A DNA stretch of 64,000 nucleotides. Source: Clostridium sp. D33t1_170424_F3 (lineage in GTDB: Bacteria; Bacillota; Clostridia; Oscillospirales; Acutalibacteraceae). The notes beneath the pieces are model-generated. The model was not told the DNA's origin. It searched no databases and saw only the letters and a program-made list of their open reading frames with translations. The stretch is from NCBI RefSeq assembly GCF_015667585.1, contig NZ_JADPEG010000004.1, positions 1-64,000 of the forward strand, written 5' to 3'. Shown here piece by piece: positions 17,592 through 26,023 of the stretch. How positions within the stretch are numbered: position 1 is the first letter of the stretch; each line of letters begins with the position of its first letter. The position numbers and the translations under genes are program-made.

Positions 17592-19049
17592 ATGGTCTTT
17601 TCCAATTTATTCTTTCTATTTGTCTTCCTGCCGCTTAACCTGCTTTGCTACACACTGGCAAAATCCACCCGGGCTAAAAACATTATCATGTTGATTTTTT
17701 CCCTGTTCTTTTACGCCTGGGGAGAACCGGTTTATGTACTGCTGCTCGTCGGCATGGCTTTTGCCGACTGGCTGTTTTCTCTGGCCATTCAGCGGAACCG
17801 CGGCCGGCCCGCGGCAAAGCTGGCACTGATCGGCGCGCTGGTGGTCAGTCTCGGCCTGTTGGGCACTTTCAAGTATACGGGGTTTTTTGCGGATATGCTG
17901 CACCAACTCACTGGCTTTCCTTCTGTCATTCCGCAGATCGCGCTGCCCATCGGCATTTCCTTCTATACCTTCCAGCTGATTTCCTATGTGGTGGACGTCT
18001 ACCGCGGCGAGGTGGACGCGCAGGACAAATTCTGGCTCCTGCTGATGTATGTCAGCCTGTTCCATCAATGCATCGCGGGCCCAATTGTGCGGTATCAGGA
18101 CGTCAACCGTGAGATATTGAACCGCTCTGCCAGCCGAGAGGAAATTAACCGGGGCGTCAGCCGCTTTTGCACAGGCCTCGCCAAAAAGGCGCTGCTGGCC
18201 AACACCTGCGGTCTTTTGGCCGACACGCTGCTGCTCTCTGATGCGGCTGCTTCCAGTGCGGCTTCCCTGGCGCAGAACGTCACTGTCTTACAGGCGCGTC
18301 CTGTTCTTTCCTTATGGCTGGGCGTACTTGCCTTTATGCTGCAGATTTATCTGGACTTCTCCGCTTATTCCGATATGGCGATCGGCATGGGGCTGATGAT
18401 CGGTTTTCACTACAAGGAAAACTTTGACTATCCCTATTTGTCCCGTTCCGTGTCCGAATTCTGGCGGCGCTGGCACATTTCCCTCGGCTCTTTTTTCCGG
18501 GACTATGTGTATATCCCGCTGGGCGGCAACCGGCAGGGCGTTCCCCGTACGATTGCCAACCTGTTCATCGTCTGGTTCCTGACCGGGCTTTGGCACGGGG
18601 CAAGCTGGAATTTTGTGCTGTGGGGATTGTATTTCTTCGTCTTCATTGCCATTGAGCGGCTTTTCCTGCAAAAGATTTTAAACCGTATCCCTGCCGTGTT
18701 TTCCCATATTTATCTGTTGGTCATTGTGTATTTTGGCTGGGCAATTTTCCGTTTTAAACAGCCGGTTCTGTTTTTCACCGTCCTTGGCGGAATGTTTGGA
18801 ATGAACGGAAACCCTCTGTCCAATTTTGAATCCGGCACCATTTTCCTGAACTATCTGTTCTTCCTGATTGCCGCAGTAATCGCTTCCACCCCCGCGGTGA
18901 AATATCTGGGCGAACAATTATCCGGCCGTCTTTCCACTGTCAGGACGTACAACTTCGTGCAGATTTTTGTGCCGCCGGTTTTGCTGCTGCTTTCCACCGC
19001 TGCGCTTGTGGGTAACAGCTACAATCCATTCCTGTATTTTCAGTTTTAA
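17592..19049 (+). CDS. MBOAT family O-acyltransferase (AlgI/DltB-like)
   Basis: This 485-residue membrane O-acyltransferase has many helices, the MBOAT core motif WRRWHISLGSFFRDYVYIPLGG near residue 290, and the catalytic histidine in TGLWHGASWNFVLWG near residue 335. It transfers acyl (probably acetyl) groups across the membrane to a secreted or surface polymer. The next gene, 14 bases on, encodes a DHHW/AlgX-like extracellular partner, the classic AlgI-AlgJ/X arrangement. ATG 17592 follows GAGG; an ORF start at 17490 would add 34 residues without a site. The polymer is not identified here. Confidence 0.88.
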   Translation: MVFSNLFFLFVFLPLNLLCYTLAKSTRAKNIIMLIFSLFFYAWGEPVYVLLLVGMAFADWLFSLAIQRNRGRPAAKLALIGALVVSLGLLGTFKYTGFFADMLHQLTGFPSVIPQIALPIGISFYTFQLISYVVDVYRGEVDAQDKFWLLLMYVSLFHQCIAGPIVRYQDVNREILNRSASREEINRGVSRFCTGLAKKALLANTCGLLADTLLLSDAAASSAASLAQNVTVLQARPVLSLWLGVLAFMLQIYLDFSAYSDMAIGMGLMIGFHYKENFDYPYLSRSVSEFWRRWHISLGSFFRDYVYIPLGGNRQGVPRTIANLFIVWFLTGLWHGASWNFVLWGLYFFVFIAIERLFLQKILNRIPAVFSHIYLLVIVYFGWAIFRFKQPVLFFTVLGGMFGMNGNPLSNFESGTIFLNYLFFLIAAVIASTPAVKYLGEQLSGRLSTVRTYNFVQIFVPPVLLLLSTAALVGNSYNPFLYFQF

Positions 19050-19063
19050 AAGAGAGGCTATCG

Positions 19064-20449
19064 ATGAAACATCAACCAAAAATCATGCGCCGGGAACGGT
19101 ATAAAAATCATCAGGAGGAACGCATCATTGCTTTTCTGCTGACGTTGGCTGTCTTCTTCGTCACTTCCTTTATTTTGCCGCTCCGCCCGTCCTACTCCGA
19201 CTTTGAAAAGCGCGACCTGACACAGTTCCCGGCATTCAGCGTTCAATCCCTGTTTGACGGCAGTTATTTCAGCAACATCGACCTGTGGTTTTCTGATACA
19301 TTTCCCTTCCGGGATACCTTTATTACCGCAAACAGCTATATCAAGCAGCTTTACGGCATCCAGCCGGTGCAGGTCAGCGGCAACGTCGAAGAGGGGGACG
19401 CCATTCCGTCTGCACCTGTCAGCCCGCCCTCCGCGCCGGAAAGTTCCGTCTCTGAATCTCCTTCCAGCGAACCGTCCGCCGAATCGGAACCGTCTTTCTC
19501 CGGTTCCTCTGAAACGCCGCCTCCCGCACCGGAGATCGACGTGACCGGCGAGGTGACGCAGAGCCTGGGCGCGGTATTGATTGTGGGAGACAGCGGCTAT
19601 GAATATTACAATTTCAACCGCGAAACCGCAGATCAATATATCGGCCTGCTCAACCGGGCCGCACAGAAGCTGGACGGCACAGCCAAGGTGTACGACATGG
19701 TCGTTCCCACCAGCATGGATATCATTTTGCCCGAAAGCTTCCGTCAGGGGCTCAACACCTCTTCCCAAAAGGACGCTATTCAGTATATGTACGGCTCCCT
19801 TTCTCCGCAGGTACACAGCGTTAACGTATATGACAGTTTAAAGGCGCACGCGGACGAATATATCTATTACCGGACGGACCATCATTGGACCGCCCTGGGC
19901 GCTTACTATGCATACAGCGAATTTGCAAAGCTGACCGGCTTTACGCCGCTGGAGCTTTCCCAATATGAAGCGAAGGATTTCCCCGGCTTCCTGGGCGCTT
20001 TTTACTCGGATACCAAAAAGAACCCGGCGCTCACCAAGAATCCGGATACCGTAACAGCCTACGTTCCGCCGGGGGATATTTCCATGACCTTTACGGATAA
20101 AAAGGGGAGCGAGTACGATTGGCCGTTGATTTCCGATGTTTCCAGCTGGGCGGCCTCATCCAAATACAGCACCTTTATCGGTGGAGACAATCCTTATACG
20201 ATTATTAAAAACGCGGATATCACAGACGGGTCCTCCTGCCTGATCATCAAGGAATCCTACGGAAACGCATTTGTTCCGTTCCTTGCGTCGCAGTATCAGA
20301 CGGTTCATGTCATTGATTACCGCTATTGGAAAGGCAATATCCCGGACTTTGTGAAAGCGCAGGGCATTCAAAATGTTCTGTTTCTGAACAACGTTTCCGC
20401 CACCAGGAACGCTTCCCTGATTGGTAAAATGGACAGCTTAATCCCATAA
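19064..20449 (+). CDS. DHHW family protein (AlgX/AlgJ-like O-acetyltransferase partner)
   Basis: This 461-residue protein has a cytosolic start, one membrane anchor near residues 20-42, then an extracellular part. It contains the name-giving DHHW motif in YRTDHHWTALGAYY near residue 270 and an SGNH-like C-terminal block IIKESYGNAF, and a Ser/Pro/Glu-rich linker around residues 115-160. In alginate-type systems such proteins take acyl groups from the MBOAT partner and place them on the polymer. AGAGAGGC precedes ATG 19064. It forms a two-gene unit with the MBOAT gene. Confidence 0.85.
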   Translation: MKHQPKIMRRERYKNHQEERIIAFLLTLAVFFVTSFILPLRPSYSDFEKRDLTQFPAFSVQSLFDGSYFSNIDLWFSDTFPFRDTFITANSYIKQLYGIQPVQVSGNVEEGDAIPSAPVSPPSAPESSVSESPSSEPSAESEPSFSGSSETPPPAPEIDVTGEVTQSLGAVLIVGDSGYEYYNFNRETADQYIGLLNRAAQKLDGTAKVYDMVVPTSMDIILPESFRQGLNTSSQKDAIQYMYGSLSPQVHSVNVYDSLKAHADEYIYYRTDHHWTALGAYYAYSEFAKLTGFTPLELSQYEAKDFPGFLGAFYSDTKKNPALTKNPDTVTAYVPPGDISMTFTDKKGSEYDWPLISDVSSWAASSKYSTFIGGDNPYTIIKNADITDGSSCLIIKESYGNAFVPFLASQYQTVHVIDYRYWKGNIPDFVKAQGIQNVLFLNNVSATRNASLIGKMDSLIP

Positions 20450-20455
20450 ACCGGA

Positions 20456-20506
20456 TATAAAACAAACTGGCGCATTGTCTTTTGACGATGCGCCAGTTTT
20501 GTTATG
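20456..20506. terminator. Intrinsic terminator between convergent genes
   Basis: AAACTGGCGCATTGTC and GACGATGCGCCAGTTT form a long stem with A- and T-rich flanks on both sides, between the DHHW gene and the ABC permease gene, so it can act in both directions. Confidence 0.85.
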
Positions 20507-20526
20507 TGGTCAAATCGCATTTTGCG

Positions 20527-23103
20527 TCAGGTCATATCGTCCCGGAGCGCGTCGATGATATTTTCCTTTTTGATTTTATCAATGGCGTACAACATCGTAA
20601 TAAACACGATAAAAAGCACACTGAACACACTGATTGCCATACTGCCCCAGGGGAATAGATAGGCGAAATTATCAAGTTTTTCCACGCTCACGATCCCCTT
20701 GTAGATCAGCCACGAGGAGATTCCCGCGATGGGAAGTCCAAACAACAGCGTTCTCATACCATAGAAGGCGCACTCAAAATTCATCATTTTATTGAATGAG
20801 CGGTCGGACATCCCAACAGAGCGGAGCATGGCAAGCTCCCGTCTGCGCAGCCGGATGTTTGTAGAAATGGTATTAAACACATTGGCAACCGCGATCAATG
20901 AGATCATGATGACGAAAATATAGGTAAAAACATCGATTACAAATGTCATACTGCGGTTTTGCTCAAGCGTTGCGTGTATATTGTACAGGGTATAGGCGGA
21001 CGTGTTCCCGTTTTCCTGAATCATTGCTTCCATTTCTGTCTCTGACTGCGAAGGGGTTTTTGAGCGAAAGGACAGGCCGATTTTTGTGTGCACTTCCGGG
21101 GCTTCAAATTTCTCTATGAGTGAATAGGGCGCCACCACCATGAAAACAGTTGGGTTTTTCCCGGATTCCGTCGTTTTCTCCGGGGGTGGATCGATCGGAT
21201 ACGTATCAACAAATGTAAGGTTGATTGTTTGCCCCTGTTCCGGCATGGGTCCGTCGCCTGTTTTGGGAGAGACCTGGAATGTTCCGGAACGTTGCGCGAA
21301 GAGATCGAATATCTCGCTCGGCCCGTCTGTTCCGGCCGTCCGCTTTTTGGCAACGGCAAACATTTTGGCATTTTGCCCGGTGTATTCTTCCGCAGGCAAG
21401 CCCAGTTCATTGAGAAAGCGCAGATATTCGTTGTCCTCAATAAATTGAAGGTCAATTGGCAGCTGGACCATTTCGCCCGGCGCGGCATACCCCGCATATT
21501 CCCGGTACCGGTCTGAAAAATCGTCCGTGTTCACCGCGCAGGAATAGCCTAAAACCGCCTGATACGTGCTTTCGTAAACCCCGCCTGCGGTTTTCAGTCT
21601 GTCATAGAGCGGCAGTTCTTCATGGATGTCCATGTCCTCCGTGTAAAAAAGGAGATCGTAGTCGATGTCCATCATCATACGTTCGGAAAGCCGTTCCAAC
21701 GTTGTCCCAAAAGCGCTTCCCGAAACAAACAGTACGACGCTTAACGTGAGAGACAATACAATGCTGCGATAGCGCTTCTTGTTCCTTTTAAAATTTTTAA
21801 GTGCAAGAGTTCCTTCCAAACCGTAGACGCGCTGCGCAAGCTTGGACGTCTTGATGGCTTTCGACTCTATTTTGATTTCGTTTGTCTGGCGAATACACTC
21901 CATTACAGGCGTTTTTGCGGCTTTTCTGGCCGGAATGTAGGCTGAAATGAAAATGGTTATCAGGCTGACCACCGCAGCTGCGACGATTGCCGGAGGAAAT
22001 ACCGATAAGGTTAAAGGGACGGCAGTGGGGACAATGTTGCCGAAATTTCCGGCAACAAGCGGAATGACAAGTCCGGTACTGCCTATTCCCACCAGTACGC
22101 CGATTGGGATGCCGACCGCGCCGATGCAAAGCCCCTCAAAAAGCACCGAATTCCGCAGCTGTTTTACTGTGGCGCCCACCGATGAGAGAATTCCAAACTG
22201 GCGCATGCGTTCATTCATCGAAATGTTGAACGAGTTGTAAATCAGAAAGATCGAACCGATCATGATAATGGCAACCAGAATGCCGCCAACCACATACAAA
22301 AACATGTTAAACAGCTGATCGTCTGAAATCCCCATGAAGCGCAGCACATTGTCATTCAGGAAATACGTCCCTGCTGTGGCCACACGATTTGCATAAGCCT
22401 TTACCTGGCGCGGGTTGTTCAGCGTGACAAACAGGCTGAAGCTGTCCGTCTGGTTTTCCGCTTCTGCTTTTGTAATCAGGGTATATCCCGGCGCGGAATG
22501 CTCCTCAAAGCCAGGACGTTCACAGATTCCGACGACCGTATAGGTTTCCTCTTCTTTTGGCACAAGTGATTCTTTTCCGGAACGGTAAGGGTCGTGTTGA
22601 TTGAGCGTCTTGCCTTTGTCCATGCGGCTCCCTACCGCAAGAGAAAGCGTATCGCCTATTTTCAATCGAACGCCGCTTTTGATTGCCACGTGGGAAGGGA
22701 CCAGAACTTCTCTGCCGTTCGCCGGTAATCTGCCGGAGATCAGGGTCACGGGCAAAGTGTCAAACGTTTTGTCGTTAAACCCGGCGAGAAAAAGATAGGG
22801 TTTTTCAGGACTGTTTCCGCCTTCAAGCACAGCATAGCCGATGTTCTCAAACGATGCAGCGCCTGCGACCGCATCGTCCTGCATTTGTTCCTGTACAACA
22901 GAAGCCTCCATATCCGGAAAGGCCACATGCCAGCCGCCGTATTTTGCAATGGAACCGTTTACCAGAAAATTGAGCAGAGAAGTGCCAAAGGTAGCGACGG
23001 CGGTAATCATCGCTGCGGACAAAATCACGCCGATGATTGTAACAATGGTCCGGGTTCGGTTTTTTTTCATGCTTTGCAGAGTCACTTTGTGAAGTATATT
23101 CAT
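20527..23103 (-). CDS. ABC transporter permease, two FtsX/MacB-type units
   Basis: This 858-residue permease is built as two repeats of one membrane helix, an extracellular domain and three helices. Unit 1 starts MNILHKVTLQSMKKNRTRTI; its FtsX core includes IFLIYNSFNISMNERMRQFG and RQFGILSSVGAT near residue 310. Unit 2 restarts at LKNFKRNKKRYRS near residue 435 and ends with RRRELAMLRSVGMS near residue 770. Such permeases work in peptide or lipid export or in antimicrobial-peptide detoxification. The start at 23103 has GGAGGTG upstream and overlaps the stop of the preceding 61-residue gene by ATGA. Confidence 0.87.
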   Translation of the reverse strand: MNILHKVTLQSMKKNRTRTIVTIIGVILSAAMITAVATFGTSLLNFLVNGSIAKYGGWHVAFPDMEASVVQEQMQDDAVAGAASFENIGYAVLEGGNSPEKPYLFLAGFNDKTFDTLPVTLISGRLPANGREVLVPSHVAIKSGVRLKIGDTLSLAVGSRMDKGKTLNQHDPYRSGKESLVPKEEETYTVVGICERPGFEEHSAPGYTLITKAEAENQTDSFSLFVTLNNPRQVKAYANRVATAGTYFLNDNVLRFMGISDDQLFNMFLYVVGGILVAIIMIGSIFLIYNSFNISMNERMRQFGILSSVGATVKQLRNSVLFEGLCIGAVGIPIGVLVGIGSTGLVIPLVAGNFGNIVPTAVPLTLSVFPPAIVAAAVVSLITIFISAYIPARKAAKTPVMECIRQTNEIKIESKAIKTSKLAQRVYGLEGTLALKNFKRNKKRYRSIVLSLTLSVVLFVSGSAFGTTLERLSERMMMDIDYDLLFYTEDMDIHEELPLYDRLKTAGGVYESTYQAVLGYSCAVNTDDFSDRYREYAGYAAPGEMVQLPIDLQFIEDNEYLRFLNELGLPAEEYTGQNAKMFAVAKKRTAGTDGPSEIFDLFAQRSGTFQVSPKTGDGPMPEQGQTINLTFVDTYPIDPPPEKTTESGKNPTVFMVVAPYSLIEKFEAPEVHTKIGLSFRSKTPSQSETEMEAMIQENGNTSAYTLYNIHATLEQNRSMTFVIDVFTYIFVIMISLIAVANVFNTISTNIRLRRRELAMLRSVGMSDRSFNKMMNFECAFYGMRTLLFGLPIAGISSWLIYKGIVSVEKLDNFAYLFPWGSMAISVFSVLFIVFITMLYAIDKIKKENIIDALRDDMT

Positions 23104-23285
23104 GGCCGCACCTCCGTGTTCCATACGGCGCTGCCGCCCGAAAAAAAGGCGGGAGGATTGTCATATGCAATCAGGAGAAAGTGAACGAACGCCGCAAGCA
23201 TGGCGGCGGAGAAGAAAATCCCAGCCACTGTTGGGATGCGGCTTTTTACTGCGTTCTTCAGAACCGTATGATGGAAACTGCTCAT
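23100..23285 (-). CDS. Small single-span membrane protein between ABC ATPase and permease
   Basis: This 61-residue protein has one membrane span (about residues 17-41) and a short hydrophilic tail. Its ATG overlaps the ATPase stop (ATGA at 23285-23282) and its stop overlaps the permease start (ATGA at 23103-23100), so it is almost certainly translated. The first 35 residues resemble the first helix of the permease: HHTVLKNAVKSRIPT with FFSAAML here, against HKVTLQSMKKNRTRT with ILSAAMI there. It could be a remnant of a second FtsX permease or a small accessory subunit; sequence alone does not decide. Confidence 0.65.
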   Translation of the reverse strand: MSSFHHTVLKNAVKSRIPTVAGIFFSAAMLAAFVHFLLIAYDNPPAFFSGGSAVWNTEVRP

Positions 23286-23971
23286 GGATGCGCCACCTGC
23301 CTCTCGTCCCGCACTACTTTTCCGTCCGCAATTGTGATGATGCGGTTCGCCTGCAGGGCAATGTTTTCGTCATGGGTGACAAGAAGCAGGGTCTGCCCGT
23401 ATTTTTGATTGCTTTCTTTCAATAAACGGATGATTTCCTGTCCGTTGCGGCTGTCCAAACTGCCGGTAGGTTCATCTGCCAGCATAACCGCCGGCGCGTT
23501 CATCAAAGCGCGCCCGATTGCGACGCGCTGCTGCTGGCCGCCTGAAAGCTGATTGGGTAAATGCGTTCTGCGGTCTTTCAGGCCGAGCAGCTCCAACAGG
23601 TCATTCAGCCGTTCCTCGTTGACTTTCCGCCGGTCCATCAAAATCGGCAGGGTGATGTTCTCCACCACATTCAGGGTCGGAATGAGATTATGGAACTGGT
23701 AAATCAGTCCGACCTGCCGTCTGCGAAAAACAGCCAGTTTTTCATTGCTTTGAGCGTACACGTCCTGTCCGTCCAAATACACCTTTCCGCTTGTCGGCAC
23801 ATCCACGCCGCCGACCATATGAAGCAGGGTGGATTTGCCGGAGCCGGAAGAACCGATGATCGCGGTAAATTCCCCTTTTTCGATGGTAAGCGAAACGCGG
23901 TCAAGAGCGGTTACTCTGTTTTCTCCCTTGCCATAGACCTTGCATAGATTTTCAATTCGTAAAAGCTCCAT
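23282..23971 (-). CDS. ABC transporter ATP-binding protein (MacB/LolD type)
   Basis: This 229-residue ATPase is complete: Walker [10 protein letters not shown] near residue 40, Q-loop, signature LSGGQQQR near residue 138, Walker [13 protein letters not shown] and the H-switch in [11 protein letters not shown]. The [10 protein letters not shown] form is typical of the LolD/MacB/BceA group that works with FtsX-type permeases. GAAAGGGG precedes ATG 23971. It is followed by the 61-residue membrane protein and the permease and preceded by a two-component system, so it is a sensor-linked transporter. Confidence 0.92.
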   Translation of the reverse strand: MELLRIENLCKVYGKGENRVTALDRVSLTIEKGEFTAIIGSSGSGKSTLLHMVGGVDVPTSGKVYLDGQDVYAQSNEKLAVFRRRQVGLIYQFHNLIPTLNVVENITLPILMDRRKVNEERLNDLLELLGLKDRRTHLPNQLSGGQQQRVAIGRALMNAPAVMLADEPTGSLDSRNGQEIIRLLKESNQKYGQTLLLVTHDENIALQANRIITIADGKVVRDERQVAHP

Positions 23972-24003
23972 TATACGAGCCCCTTTCCTGATGGATTACC
24001 TAT

Positions 24004-24057
24004 ATAATAGAGCGTCCCGCTTACATCCCGGTGACTTTCAGGTGAGAGATCTGTCAC
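24004..24057 (-). promoter_or_regulatory. Possible response-regulator-dependent promoter of the ABC operon
   Basis: On the minus strand TATTAT (24009-24004) has no recognisable -35 at 17 bases (ACCGGG). At that place are two direct repeats TCACC with an 11-base period (24045-24041 and 24034-24030), and a further GTGAC at 24057-24053. Direct repeats one helical turn apart over a missing -35 are typical of activation by OmpR-family regulators; the neighbouring regulator is the obvious candidate (inference). Confidence 0.4.
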
Positions 24058-25043
24058 TTTGGGAAACGGATGACGAACAGCGCGCCGCCTTTTGGATGGT
24101 TTTTTGCGGTAATCGTTCCACCCTGTCGGACGACAATTCTCTTGCAGAGAGCCAGTCCAATCCCGTATCCCGTTGCATTCGCGCTTTTTCCCCGGTAGAA
24201 TCTGTTGAACAGGTTGGGTAAATCTTCTTGTTTGAAGCCTGCGCCGCTGTCATGGATCGCAAGCTCGGTAAACAGCGGGTTATCTGTACAGACCATTTCA
24301 ATCCTCCCGTTGTCGCCTACGCTTTCCATGCAATTTTTCAGGATGTTCTGAACGGCCTCCGAAAGCCAGCCGAAATCGCCGCAGATCGCGGTTCCCTCCG
24401 GCGCATCCATCTGTACGGCAACGTTGTGCAGTTCCATAGGGATCAAAAGCGGACGCAGGGCGGCACGCAGCAGATTGTTTACATCGACCGGTTCCCTTTG
24501 GAACACCACGATACCCGCATCCAGGCGCGACAATTTCAGCAAAGAGGTGAGCAGCCAATCCATCCGCACAAGCAATTCTTCCGTTTCCCGCAAAAAGGCT
24601 TTCCGCTCGTTTTCGTCAGAAGTATGCTCCAGCAGGGAAAGGATGAGATTCGCGGACGTGAGGGGCGTGCGGAGCTGATGGGCGATATCGGCCAGCGAGT
24701 CGGCAAGATGCTCTTTTTCCTTTTTCAGCGCGTCGTTCTGCTCCCGGATCCGCAGCGTCATTTTGGTGATTTCGCTGTTCAGAATGGAAAGTTCGCCCTC
24801 GTCCGATTCGCCGATATACAGACGGTCGGCATGGTGAAGCACCAGATCGATTTGATTGGAAATCCGCGCGATACTTTTGTACCGGGCTTTGGTGAACGCA
24901 AAAAATGCGGCGCCGAAAGCGGCAGAGGAAGCGAGGGCAAGGATTCCCGCTGCTGTGTGGACGATGAATCCCAGCGTGATGGAGACAGCCGCTATGAAAC
25001 AGAACAAAACGGCAAACTGCCGAACCTCTTTATTCCGAAGCAT
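24054..25043 (-). CDS. Sensor histidine kinase, intramembrane-sensing type
   Basis: This 329-residue kinase has two membrane helices (about residues 8-27 and 30-50) joined by an almost absent extracellular loop. A dimerisation domain follows, with H122 in DIAHQLRTPLTSA, then an HATPase domain (QNILKNCMESVG; DSGAGFKQEDL; ANATGYGIGLALCKRI). The missing sensor domain is typical of BceS-like kinases that read the state of a partner ABC transporter rather than a ligand directly. The start overlaps the regulator's end by 14 bases. It probably responds to a cell-envelope-active peptide (inference). Confidence 0.9.
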   Translation of the reverse strand: MLRNKEVRQFAVLFCFIAAVSITLGFIVHTAAGILALASSAAFGAAFFAFTKARYKSIARISNQIDLVLHHADRLYIGESDEGELSILNSEITKMTLRIREQNDALKKEKEHLADSLADIAHQLRTPLTSANLILSLLEHTSDENERKAFLRETEELLVRMDWLLTSLLKLSRLDAGIVVFQREPVDVNNLLRAALRPLLIPMELHNVAVQMDAPEGTAICGDFGWLSEAVQNILKNCMESVGDNGRIEMVCTDNPLFTELAIHDSGAGFKQEDLPNLFNRFYRGKSANATGYGIGLALCKRIVVRQGGTITAKNHPKGGALFVIRFPK

Positions 25044-25716
25044 ACCCGTCCCCCAATCGATACCCCGTACCGCGAACCGTCAGGATGATTTGCGGGTTAG
25101 CCGGGTTGTCTTCTATCTTTTCCCGAAGCCGTTTGACATACACGGTCAGCGTGTTGTCGTTGACAAATTCGCCCGCCGCGTCCCACAATTCGTCAAGCAG
25201 CCGGCTTCTGGTGATGATGCTCTTGGGATTGTTCACGAACATCAAAAGCAGCCGGTATTCCAATGCCGAAAGGAACACCTCGTCGCCGTTTTTTTTCACA
25301 ATGCCGCTCGCAGTATCGACCTGGAGCCCGTGGATTTCAAAGGCCGATCCGGAATGTCCGCTTTTCCGCAGGGCGCTTCCGATTCTCGCAATCAATTCGC
25401 GCGGGCGAAAAGGCTTGGTGATGTAGTCGTCCGCGCCCATGTTCAGGCCGGTAACAACGCTTGATTCATCGCCGGAAGCCGTCAGAAAGATAACGGGAAT
25501 ATCCCTGGCGGCTTTGATTTCCGTACAAACAGTAAAGCCGTTTCCATCCGGCAGGGAAATATCCACCAGTGCCAAGTCAAAAGGACTGCTGGAAAGCGCG
25601 GCAAGGGCTTCGCTGCGCGTATAGGCATGGGTGACGGCAAACCCCTCCGAGCGGAGCAGCAGTATGAGATTTTTGGCAATCGCCTGATCGTCTTCAACCA
25701 GAAAGATTCGTTTCAT
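25030..25716 (-). CDS. Response regulator, OmpR/PhoB family
   Basis: This 228-residue regulator has a receiver domain with acidic pocket E8-D9-D10, phospho-acceptor D52 (LALVDISLPDGNG), Thr in FLTASGD and Lys in YITKPFRP. A C-terminal winged helix follows with EYRLLLMFVNN and the recognition region VNDNTLTVYVKRLREKI. It is phosphorylated by the adjacent kinase and probably activates the ABC operon downstream. AAAGGAGGAG precedes ATG 25716, and a good promoter lies about 170 bases upstream. Confidence 0.92.
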   Translation of the reverse strand: MKRIFLVEDDQAIAKNLILLLRSEGFAVTHAYTRSEALAALSSSPFDLALVDISLPDGNGFTVCTEIKAARDIPVIFLTASGDESSVVTGLNMGADDYITKPFRPRELIARIGSALRKSGHSGSAFEIHGLQVDTASGIVKKNGDEVFLSALEYRLLLMFVNNPKSIITRSRLLDELWDAAGEFVNDNTLTVYVKRLREKIEDNPANPQIILTVRGTGYRLGDGYASE

Positions 25717-25887
25717 GCGGGCGTCTCCTCCTTTGTTTCAACAGTTTTATATTTGTCATCTGCCAGATCGATGGACGTATTTCCCGGTTTTAGCGCCCTT
25801 TATCCGTCTGGAAAAATAATGGGCAGGTTCTGTCTGTCAGTTCCCAATTCTGTACAGTGTCATCCATATAACGATTTCCATCACTCT

Positions 25888-25916
25888 ATTATATTTTTTC
25901 TGACAGAAATACACAA
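25888..25916 (-). promoter_or_regulatory. Sigma-A promoter for the two-component operon
   Basis: On the minus strand TTGTGT (25916-25911), a 17-base spacer and a perfect TATAAT (25893-25888). Confidence 0.65.
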
Positions 25917-25960
25917 GCGGGGGAGACCGGAAGATTGTCCCTTTCCTTTTGGATGATACA

Positions 25961-26008
25961 AAAAAACAACGCCGCGGCGGCTGCATTGCATCCACCCGGC
26001 GTTATTTT
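25961..26008 (-). terminator. Terminator of the Ter operon
   Basis: AACGCCG (25968-25974) pairs with CGGCGTT (25997-26003), with further inner pairing, and is followed on the minus strand by TTTTTT. It lies just past the stop of the last Ter gene. Confidence 0.65.
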
Positions 26009-26023
26009 TCATGCGCGCAAATT

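Larger units (their letters stand above)
25717..26023. other. Intergenic region with promoter and terminator only
   Basis: The stretch between the response regulator and the TerD-vWA gene contains the regulator's promoter (25888-25916) and the terminator of the Ter operon (25961-26008). I see no credible gene in it; a 109-residue plus-strand frame here has no ribosome site and runs antisense into the regulator. Confidence 0.65.
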
